A stretch of DNA of 7,825 bases from JBCDIQ01 sp039024295. GTDB taxonomy: Bacteria; Bacteroidota; Bacteroidia; J057. Under the pieces are notes generated by a model that saw only the letters and a list, made by a program, of their open reading frames with translations, made no database searches and was not told the DNA's origin. The stretch is from the NCBI GenBank assembly GCA_039024295.1, contig JBCDIQ010000290.1, positions 1 through 7,825 on the forward strand, in the 5' to 3' direction. Below, piece after piece: positions 1 to 4,925 of the stretch. Each line of letters opens with the position of its first letter. Position 1 is the first letter of the stretch. Made by a program: the position numbers and the translations under genes.

Positions 1-100
1 ATCCGGTGCTGGCGGCCACGGCGGTGAAGGACTTTGACGAGGCCCTGCACCGCGCGCTGCAGTTCGCGTTCCGCAAGACGGTGGGCCAGCGCACGCTGGC
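1..100 (+). other. High-GC coding fragment of foreign or chimeric origin, product unknown
   Basis: By hand count this stretch is about 71% GC, against about 41% for the next 100 bases. Read from base 3 on the plus strand, nearly every codon ends in G or C (only one TTT is an exception), as expected for a real gene in a high-GC organism. The protein read is a helical, Ala/Arg-rich stretch containing VKDFDEALHRALQFAFRKT, which I do not recognise. The frame differs from that of the sigma factor that starts at about base 101, and the sigma frame has a TGA at 35-37. The simplest explanation is a chimeric assembly or cloning join; a genuine recombination junction is the alternative. Confidence 0.55.
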
Positions 101-508
101 CTCATCCAGGAAACCTTTCTCAAAGCTATCGCCAACAGAGACAAGTTCACAGATGGTACCAACCTTAAAGCTTGGTTATACACCATCATGAAAAATACCT
201 TTATCACCAACTACCACCGAGTGGTAAAGCGTAAAACTTTCATAGATACCACTGATAACTTGCATTTCATCAATTCATCTACGCATGTGACCGATAATAA
301 GGCAGGTACAAAGTTGGTAATGGATGAAATTCAATCTGCAATCGAAGACTTAAATTACGAGTACAAAACTCCTTTTTTAATGCATTTCAAAGGGTATAAA
401 TACCACGAGATTGCTGAAATCTTGAACATACCCATTGGTACTGTCAAAAACAGGATTCACATTGCGAGAAAGGAGCTTAAAGAAAAGCTCAACACTTATG
501 CGAAGTGA
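101..508 (+). CDS. ECF-type RNA polymerase sigma factor, 5' truncated at a sequence junction
   Basis: This is the last 135 residues of a sigma-70 family protein; full ECF factors are usually about 160-190 residues. It begins with LIQETFLKAI, the middle of region 2, and continues through KAWLYTIMKNTFITNYHR, the region 2.3-2.4 segment that melts and reads the -10 element. After a linker comes region 4, whose helix-turn-helix includes YKYHEIAEILNIPIGTVKNR, which reads the -35 element. The frame is uninterrupted from the junction to the TGA at 506-508. The N-terminal part of region 2 is missing because the sequence switches to unrelated high-GC DNA upstream; an internal ATG at 188 would lose most of region 2 and is not a credible start. 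In Bacteroidota, sigma factors of this kind often sit with MerR and crtI/crtB genes, so control of the carotenoid genes is a reasonable inference. The family call is firm; the regulatory role is inferred. Confidence 0.9.
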   Translation, partial: LIQETFLKAIANRDKFTDGTNLKAWLYTIMKNTFITNYHRVVKRKTFIDTTDNLHFINSSTHVTDNKAGTKLVMDEIQSAIEDLNYEYKTPFLMHFKGYKYHEIAEILNIPIGTVKNRIHIARKELKEKLNTYAK

Positions 509-526
509 GTTACTTCAACAAGAAGT

Positions 527-534
527 TATTTTTG
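527..534 (+). promoter_or_regulatory. Possible -7 promoter element (TATTTTTG) of the crtB leader
   Basis: The octamer fits the Bacteroidota -7 consensus TAnnTTTG exactly and lies 18 bases after the sigma factor stop. No convincing TTTG -33 partner is present 19-23 bases upstream, so the call is weak. It is still the best match I see on the plus strand ahead of crtB: the stretch between the terminator at 648-680 and the crtB start has no comparable element. If used, transcription would begin near 540 and pass through the hairpins downstream. Confidence 0.35.
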
Positions 535-567
535 TCTAAAAAACAGCAGAGGTAAATAAACAAAAAA

Positions 568-612
568 GCTGGTTAGCCGTTTGAATGATACTTGAACAAC
601 GGAAAAACCAGT
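568..612 (+). ncRNA. Two-part hairpin in the sigma-crtB intergenic region
   Basis: An outer stem pairs CTGGTT (569-574) with AACCAG (606-611), extended by a G-U pair at 568/612. An inner stem pairs CCGTT (577-581) with AACGG (598-602). They are separated by a small internal loop (AG against AAA) and close a 16-base apical loop. The structure sits about 30 bases after the likely transcription start near 540 and 36 bases before the intrinsic terminator. A 9-codon ATG frame (585-614) lies within it but shows no amino-acid run typical of attenuator peptides. It could be part of a leader RNA or a small transcript ending at the terminator. The pairing is visible in the sequence; the function is inferred, and a chance fold is possible. 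Confidence 0.4.
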
Positions 613-647
613 GAACACAAAATACAATACTTGGACTGATTAGAAGT

Positions 648-680
648 AAAGGAGTTCCCTTTTTGGGTACTCCTTTTTTT
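648..680 (+). terminator. Rho-independent terminator between the sigma factor and crtB
   Basis: AAAGGAGT (648-655) pairs fully with ACTCCTTT (669-676). After one T-T mismatch, CCC (657-659) pairs with GGG (665-667) around a loop of five T. The 3' arm merges into a run of T to base 680. It lies 140 bases past the sigma stop and 89 bases before the crtB start. It either ends the sigma transcript or acts as a regulated stop in the crtB leader. A good hairpin with a U-tract makes the terminator call solid. Confidence 0.8.
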
Positions 681-697
681 ATTCCCCTTGGGCAAGA

Positions 698-711
698 GGA
701 GAACATTCTCC
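698..711 (+). promoter_or_regulatory. Perfect dyad GGAGAA-CA-TTCTCC upstream of crtB, possible operator
   Basis: Two 6-base arms are perfect inverted repeats around a 2-base centre, 58 bases before the crtB ATG. The spacing is too tight for a stable RNA hairpin and better suits binding by a dimeric regulator such as the MerR-family proteins often linked to carotenoid genes. A second weaker repeat follows at once: CAATCC (713-718) with GGATTG (726-731) around 7 bases. No regulator gene is in the window, so the role is inference. Confidence 0.35.
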
Positions 712-769
712 GCAATCCAAACCAAGGATTGATTTCGTACCTACAATCGAACCCTAAATCAGAACCATC

Positions 770-1603
770 ATGCAACTTTATCAAGACACATGCATGAAGT
801 GCTCGCGCATTATCACCCAATCGTACAGTACTTCATTTACCTTGGGGATAAAAACCCTGGCCCGCCGGTATCAATTGCCCATTTACGCCATTTACGGGTA
901 TGTCCGTTATGCAGACGAAATCGTAGATACTTTTCACGATTTCGATAAGAAAGGTCTTCTGAACCAGTTTCGGGAAGATACCTATATGTCTATTCAGGCA
1001 GGGATTAGCATGAACCCGGTTCTCCATGCTTTTCAAGCGGTAGTAAGACAGTATCACATCGAGCATGAGCTGATTGAGGCTTTTCTCAAAAGCATGGAAA
1101 TGGACTTGTATAGCACCGAACATGACGCTGCTTCCTATGACACCTACATCTATGGTTCAGCTGAAGTGGTAGGCTTAATGTGTTTGCGGGTTTTTTGTAA
1201 TGGAGATTTAGAGATGTACGATCGGTTAAAAGCTCCAGCGCAGGACTTGGGCAAGGCTTTCCAGAAGGTAAACTTCCTGAGAGACATGAAAGCTGATTTT
1301 CAGGAGCGTGGCCGCGTATATTTCCCAGGAGTTGATTTTACCTATTTCAACAATGACGTCAAGCGTGAAATTGAGGCAGACATTGAGAAAGATTTCAATC
1401 ATGCCTATCAGGGAATCATACAACTTCCTCAAGGGGCTCGTATGGGGGTATACCTGGCATACATTTACTACAGGAAGCTGTTTCAAAAAATAAAGCGTTT
1501 GCCAGCCTCTAAGGTGCAAGAAGAAAGAATCCGTGTTCCGGACGGACGGAAGTTTGCCCTGTTGGTACAAACCTATTTTCGCCATCAGCTGAATTTCCTC
1601 TAG
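770..1603 (+). CDS. crtB: Phytoene synthase (15-cis-phytoene synthase)
   Basis: This 277-residue protein belongs to the squalene/phytoene synthase family and joins two geranylgeranyl diphosphates head-to-head, via prephytoene diphosphate, to make phytoene, the first committed C40 carotenoid step. The first Asp-rich motif is DEIVD (residues 49-53) after YAIYGYVRYA; the second is in QKVNFLRDMKAD (165-176), followed by RGRVYFP. These bind the Mg-diphosphates. YSTSF near residue 19 and YGSAEVVGLMC (128-138) are also family-typical. Length and N-terminus match bacterial CrtB, so the ATG at 770 is preferred although no clear Shine-Dalgarno precedes it, which is normal in Bacteroidota. It opens a tight operon, the next gene beginning 3 bases after its TAG. 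A squalene or diapophytoene synthase is unlikely given the lycopene cyclase and ketolase downstream. Confidence 0.95.
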   Translation: MQLYQDTCMKCSRIITQSYSTSFTLGIKTLARRYQLPIYAIYGYVRYADEIVDTFHDFDKKGLLNQFREDTYMSIQAGISMNPVLHAFQAVVRQYHIEHELIEAFLKSMEMDLYSTEHDAASYDTYIYGSAEVVGLMCLRVFCNGDLEMYDRLKAPAQDLGKAFQKVNFLRDMKADFQERGRVYFPGVDFTYFNNDVKREIEADIEKDFNHAYQGIIQLPQGARMGVYLAYIYYRKLFQKIKRLPASKVQEERIRVPDGRKFALLVQTYFRHQLNFL

Positions 1604-1606
1604 TTC

Positions 1607-2098
1607 ATGCAGGACACGGAGTATATCGAATCACTGGTTAAGCTTAGGGAGCTTTACAAAGAAGCTGTAGGCTCCCCCAGTTCTGCGCGTAAGCTGTGGA
1701 AGAAGCCTTTGCCATTTGATCCTGACCATCCGATGATTACCCCCTATCGGGCATGCGCCAGGGCGTTAATGGCCTTGCACAGCTGGAATCCATTTGAAAA
1801 GCTTCAGTTTCTAAATGAGTCAATGTCTTTGTTTCAACAAGCAGTTACCCAACAGCCTCGAAATCCAGAGATTAGGTTTTTGAGGTTTTCGATTCAGCAT
1901 AACATGCCTGCGTTTTTGCTCAGTAACGGAGACTATAAGGCTGAAGATAAACAGGTCTTTTTAGACGAATTTGAACATTATCCTGACTATTACCTGGAAG
2001 ACTATGCACCAGAAATGGTCGATTTTTTTGAGAAAAGCAAGTACTGTACACCTGATGAAATTGAACATCTTCATCAAGCCCTTGCCCTTCACTCCTAA
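1607..2098 (+). CDS. Conserved-looking protein of unknown function in the carotenoid operon
   Basis: This is a 163-residue soluble protein with no signal peptide or membrane segment. I cannot assign a function. The middle (about 58-103) is the most family-like part: NPFEKLQFLNESMSLFQQAV, then a PRNPEIRFLRFSIQ segment and NMPAFL. It reads as paired helices resembling one or two tetratricopeptide-type helical hairpins. The C-terminal third is acidic and aromatic (HYPDYYLEDY). I recall similar small proteins in Bacteroidota genomes, some beside crtB. It starts 3 bases after crtB, and its TAA is followed directly by the cyclase ATG, so it must be co-transcribed and probably translationally coupled. 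In this order relatives often have crtZ between crtB and the cyclase; this protein lacks the His boxes of a hydroxylase. A scaffold or assembly role for carotenoid enzymes is possible but only inferred from position. Confidence 0.85.
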   Translation: MQDTEYIESLVKLRELYKEAVGSPSSARKLWKKPLPFDPDHPMITPYRACARALMALHSWNPFEKLQFLNESMSLFQQAVTQQPRNPEIRFLRFSIQHNMPAFLLSNGDYKAEDKQVFLDEFEHYPDYYLEDYAPEMVDFFEKSKYCTPDEIEHLHQALALHS

Positions 2099-2833
2099 AT
2101 GATCATGATGGAATTTGATCCCTCTTACACCTATTTGGCATTAAATATAGGAACCCTTCTGGGGCCCTTTGTGCTCTCCTTTGATAAAAAAGTTGCGTTT
2201 TGGAAGGAATGGGGAGCCATTTTACCCGGGCTATTGTTTACGGCATTCGTTTTCATCGTATGGGATGTGTGGTTCACAGATATGGGAGTATGGAGTTTCA
2301 ACCCTGATTACTTGGTAGGTATTTATTTTCTAGGCCTCCCGTTGGAAGAGTGGTTGTTTTTCTTCACCGTACCTTATGCTTGTGTCTTTATTTACGCCTG
2401 CTGGCGGGCCTATGTTCCCCGAGATTACTGGAAGTCGGTTTCCCGCCAAATCGCGTGGGGCGTAGTGGCTTTTTCTTTGGTATTAGGCTTGATCATGTGG
2501 GACCATTGGTACACAGCTGTCACTTGTCTGTTGCTGGCTCTTTGGATGACGTTGAGCCTTACCGTTCTCAGATTTTCTCACTTTGGCCATTTTTTTCAAG
2601 CATATCTTATCAGTATCGTTCCGTTTTTTATGGTGAATGGTGTGCTTACAGCTCTTCCGGTAGTTGCTTATAACGACCTGGAAAACCTCGGTTTTCGTTT
2701 CGGCACCATTCCTGCCGACGACACCTTGTATTGTATGTTGCTTCTTTTAATGAACATAACCATTTACGAAGCAGTTAAAGAACGAAGAAGTCGTGTTATC
2801 CTCTCAACCAATCAACACTATGTACAACCTTAA
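2099..2833 (+). CDS. crtYcd: Lycopene cyclase, fused CrtYc-CrtYd type
   Basis: This 244-residue integral membrane protein is made of two homologous lycopene cyclase domains, each with about three hydrophobic segments. It cyclises the psi ends of lycopene to beta rings, giving beta-carotene without net redox change. Domain 1 carries the acidic signature PLEEW (81-85) followed by LFFFTVPYACVF. Domain 2 carries IPADD (204-208) followed by LYCMLLLLMNITIYE. The second copy therefore has Asp-Asp where the first has Glu-Glu. Size matches the fused heterodimer-type cyclases of Bacteroidota (about 230-245 residues), unlike the FAD-type CrtY. The ATG at 2099 abuts the upstream TAA; in-frame ATGs at 2105 and 2108 are alternatives that change only the first residues. 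Its 3' end overlaps ispH by 14 bases. Confidence 0.92.
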   Translation: MIMMEFDPSYTYLALNIGTLLGPFVLSFDKKVAFWKEWGAILPGLLFTAFVFIVWDVWFTDMGVWSFNPDYLVGIYFLGLPLEEWLFFFTVPYACVFIYACWRAYVPRDYWKSVSRQIAWGVVAFSLVLGLIMWDHWYTAVTCLLLALWMTLSLTVLRFSHFGHFFQAYLISIVPFFMVNGVLTALPVVAYNDLENLGFRFGTIPADDTLYCMLLLLMNITIYEAVKERRSRVILSTNQHYVQP

Positions 2834-3665
2834 GGTATCCATTGACACCCGTTCCGGCTTTTGCTTTGGGGTAGTCTTTGCCATTGAGATGGCTGAAGAT
2901 ATCCTCCGGGAACATGGCAAGCTGTACTGCCTGGGAGACATCGTACACAATGATATGGAGGTGGACCGCCTCAAAAAGATGGGGCTTGAAATTATCTCCC
3001 ACCAAGAATTGGAAAATATTCATGACGCCAAGGTTTTGATTCGGGCCCATGGAGAACCTCCCGCAACCTACCTTACCGCCATTGAGAATAACCTGGAGTT
3101 GATTGATGCTTCATGCCCTGTGGTGTTGAAACTTCAGAACCGAATTCGAAATTCTCATGAAAATGAGGAGAATATCCTGATCTATGGCAAGAAAGACCAT
3201 GCGGAGGTCATTGCCCTGAAAGGACAGACAGAAGAGAAAGCGACCGTTTTCATGGATGTGCAGGAGCTTGAAATGGAAAAGTTGCCTCAGGAAGTGACGC
3301 TGTACAGCCAAACTACCAAGAGCAAGCAAAAATTCTATGACATTGCCAAGGATCTACGGGCTGCTGGAAAAGAAGTAAAAGTCCACGACACCATTTGTCG
3401 CCAGGTATCGAATCGCGAGGAAGAACTGCGTGACTTCGCCCGGCACCATGACAAAGTAGTGTTTGTAGCCGGCAGAAAGTCTTCAAATGGTCGTATGCTC
3501 TACAAAATTTGCAAAGAAGTCAATCCCGGAACCCATTTTGTCTCCAACCTAGAGGAACTTGAACAGGCATGGTTTGCTCCTGGAGAAACAGTAGGCGTGT
3601 GTGGTGCGACCAGTACGCCTCAATGGCTCATGGAAGAAGTAAAAGCAAGCCTGGAAAAATTTTAA
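2820..3665 (+). CDS. ispH: 4-hydroxy-3-methylbut-2-enyl diphosphate reductase
   Basis: This 281-residue IspH (LytB) is the last enzyme of the MEP pathway. It reduces HMBPP to IPP and DMAPP with a [4Fe-4S] cluster. The three cluster cysteines are C15 (SGFCFGV), C99 (DASCPVV) and C193 (DTICRQV). Substrate-site residues are present: H43 (DIVHND), H77 (RAHGEPP), H127 and E129 (KKDHAEV), a Thr in YSQTTK, S222/N223 (SSNGR) and S265 (ATSTPQW). The ATG at 2820 is chosen because it places the first Cys at the usual distance; a GTG at 2793 would add nine unconserved residues. The start overlaps the end of the cyclase gene by 14 bases in another frame, suggesting translational coupling. Its place in the crt operon ties isoprenoid supply to pigment synthesis. 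IspH is essential in MEP-dependent cells, so this may be the only copy. Confidence 0.96.
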   Translation: MYNLKVSIDTRSGFCFGVVFAIEMAEDILREHGKLYCLGDIVHNDMEVDRLKKMGLEIISHQELENIHDAKVLIRAHGEPPATYLTAIENNLELIDASCPVVLKLQNRIRNSHENEENILIYGKKDHAEVIALKGQTEEKATVFMDVQELEMEKLPQEVTLYSQTTKSKQKFYDIAKDLRAAGKEVKVHDTICRQVSNREEELRDFARHHDKVVFVAGRKSSNGRMLYKICKEVNPGTHFVSNLEELEQAWFAPGETVGVCGATSTPQWLMEEVKASLEKF

Positions 3666-3698
3666 TGTTAGAGGCCTGATGTTGTCATTTCTTCGCAA

Positions 3699-3728
3699 TT
3701 TTGCTTAGTTCAACTGTATCATATCTTG
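3699..3728 (+). promoter_or_regulatory. Weak promoter-like pair ahead of crtW
   Basis: TTTTG (3699-3703) is followed 18 bases later by TATCTTG (3722-3728), an imperfect fit to the Bacteroidota TTTG/TAnnTTTG pattern. The -7 part overlaps the proposed TTG start of crtW, so the two cannot both be used for the full-length protein. Read-through from ispH, whose stop is 60 bases upstream with no terminator between, is the simpler source of crtW mRNA. Confidence 0.2.
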
Positions 3729-4457
3729 ATTAGAAAGGTTTTACTCAATCAGCAGCTTGTCCACAAAGGCGTTTACATCGCTTTGTTGATCATGGCATGC
3801 TGGGCAGGGCTATTGGTCTTTTCGCTTAGCCTGGAAATTGATTATCGAAACCCGCTGACTTATGTCCTGGTGATCCTGCAGGCGCACTTGTACACGGGCC
3901 TTTTTATCACGGCCCACGATGCCATGCACGGCGTGGTGGCTCCGGGCAATACAAAATTGAACCACGCTTTGGGCAGAATATCATCCACATTGTTCATGTT
4001 CAACGATTACAGCATCTTGCTGCCCAAACACCATGAACACCATCGATTTGTGGCCTCAGAGGATGACCCCGACTACCACGGTGGTAACCCCAACTTCTTT
4101 TTGTGGTTTTTCAAATTTGCCTGGGAATATGTGAGGATCAAGCAAATCTTATTTGCTGCAATTTCCTATAACCTCTTAAAACTGGTGCTGCCTATGGAAA
4201 ACCTGATCCTGTTTTGGATAGTCCCTTCCTTCCTGAGCATGATGCAACTGTTTTATTTCGGTACGTACCTTCCTCATCGCGGAGAGCATGAGGCGGGTAA
4301 TCGGCATAGGTCCAGGTCCCAAAAGGTAAATCACCTATGGGCCTTTATCAGCTGTTATTTCTTTGGGTATCACTACGAGCACCACGAATCACCAGCCACG
4401 CCCTGGTGGTTGCTTTGGCACAGAAAAGAAGAACGCACCGCTCAGGGCCTTATTTAA
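3726..4457 (+). CDS. crtW: Beta-carotene 4-ketolase
   Basis: This 243-residue membrane di-iron oxygenase of the fatty acid desaturase/hydroxylase superfamily adds keto groups at C4 and C4' of beta-ionone rings, giving echinenone and canthaxanthin (or astaxanthin if a hydroxylase also acts). Iron-binding His clusters are HDAMH (64-68), HHEHH (102-106) and HYEHH (216-220). CrtW-specific contexts are FGTYLPHR (178-185) and ESPATPWW after the last cluster, which separate it from CrtZ hydroxylases. Hydrophobic segments lie at about 16-36, 44-62, 139-155 and 160-180. No in-frame ATG precedes residue 23. The TTG at 3726 is chosen because the ATG at 3792 would cut the first membrane segment; the frame is open upstream to 3672 with no better start. 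It follows ispH by 60 bases, and its 3' end overlaps the converging DUF2237 gene by 8 bases. Confidence 0.93.
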   Translation: MIRKVLLNQQLVHKGVYIALLIMACWAGLLVFSLSLEIDYRNPLTYVLVILQAHLYTGLFITAHDAMHGVVAPGNTKLNHALGRISSTLFMFNDYSILLPKHHEHHRFVASEDDPDYHGGNPNFFLWFFKFAWEYVRIKQILFAAISYNLLKLVLPMENLILFWIVPSFLSMMQLFYFGTYLPHRGEHEAGNRHRSRSQKVNHLWAFISCYFFGYHYEHHESPATPWWLLWHRKEERTAQGLI

Positions 4458-4845
4458 CGCCTAATTTGTGCTCTTCCAACATCTCCATGGTGACATATTT
4501 TAAAGCAGACACATGTGTTGCACTCAGGTTAACGGGAGGTGCAACACCCGCCTTATATGCCTCACGCCAGCGAAGTGCGCACAGGCACCAGCAATCTCCA
4601 GGTTTCAACCCGGGGAAAGAATAGTGGGGAATAGGTGTACTTAAGTCATTTCCTCGACTTTTGGTAAAGGTGAGAAACTCCTCTGTCATGCGGGCACATA
4701 CCACATGGCTTCCCCGATCTTCAGGGCCTGTTCTACAAAATCCATCCCGGTAAAACCCGGTCACTGGATCTGTGCAGCAAGAAGCCAAAGGTTCACCATG
4801 CACATTTAACGCAGTATATTCTGGGGAATCAGCAAATGTGGCCAT
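4450..4845 (-). CDS. DUF2237 (COG3651) family protein of unknown function
   Basis: This 131-residue cysteine-rich protein matches the DUF2237 family, which has no established function. Visible family blocks are NVHGEPL (14-20), CCTDPVTGFYRDGFC (23-37), TGPEDRGSHVVCA (39-51), SRGNDLSTPIP (63-73) and FPGLKPGDCWCLCALRW (77-93). Seven cysteines (23, 24, 37, 50, 85, 87, 89) suggest metal binding or disulfides, as inference. The start at 4845 is preferred over the upstream ATG at 4878 because family members begin shortly before the NVxGEPL block, and because a good TAnnTTTG element at 4890-4897 would leave the 4878 start almost leaderless. From 4878 the extra residues form a short hydrophobic stretch that could mimic a signal peptide. 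It converges with crtW (8-base overlap of 3' ends) and follows the barrel gene on the same strand. Confidence 0.88.
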   Translation of the reverse strand: MATFADSPEYTALNVHGEPLASCCTDPVTGFYRDGFCRTGPEDRGSHVVCARMTEEFLTFTKSRGNDLSTPIPHYSFPGLKPGDCWCLCALRWREAYKAGVAPPVNLSATHVSALKYVTMEMLEEHKLGVK

Positions 4846-4889
4846 AAGAAAAATGAGTAGGGAATAAGTTAACGACATATCAGGTTAAC

Positions 4890-4897
4890 CAAAATTA
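4890..4897 (-). promoter_or_regulatory. Putative -7 element (TAATTTTG) of the DUF2237 gene
   Basis: Read on the minus strand the octamer is an exact TAnnTTTG match, placed about 45 bases before the preferred ATG. A good TTTG -33 box at 19-21 bases is not apparent. Transcription would begin near 4883, giving a leader of roughly 40 bases to the start at 4845. The gene could also be read from the barrel gene upstream, whose stop is only 80 bases before this start. Confidence 0.4.
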
Positions 4898-4925
4898 GCA
4901 AATTGACTTCAATACATTGTTTGTG

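Noticed and set aside
6..191. A 61-residue plus-strand frame across the junction
   Set aside because: Its first half belongs to the high-GC fragment and its second half is an out-of-frame reading of the sigma factor, so it is not one gene.
188..508. Sigma factor starting at the ATG at 188
   Set aside because: Family sequence continues in frame upstream to base 101 (LIQETFLKAI and KAWLYTI), so 188 is an internal Met.
585..614. Nine-codon leader peptide in the hairpin before crtB
   Set aside because: There is no start context and no run of a regulatory amino acid; chance is likely in a stretch this short.
536..820. Minus-strand frame over the intergenic region and the start of crtB
   Set aside because: It crosses the terminator and the crtB start and shows no recognisable domain; it is a shadow frame.
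2793..2819. GTG start for ispH giving nine more residues
   Set aside because: The ATG at 2820 gives the usual IspH N-terminus and first cysteine distance; the extra residues look unconserved.
3679..3708. Nine-codon ATG frame between ispH and crtW
   Set aside because: It ends in TAG out of frame with crtW and cannot supply its start without further changes.
4337..4624. Plus-strand 95-residue frame across the crtW and DUF2237 3' ends
   Set aside because: It is an out-of-frame reading over two well-supported genes.
4868..4890. Two GTTAAC sites, one in the palindrome GGTTAACC, before the DUF2237 gene
   Set aside because: Short palindromes of this size occur by chance, and nothing links them to a regulator.
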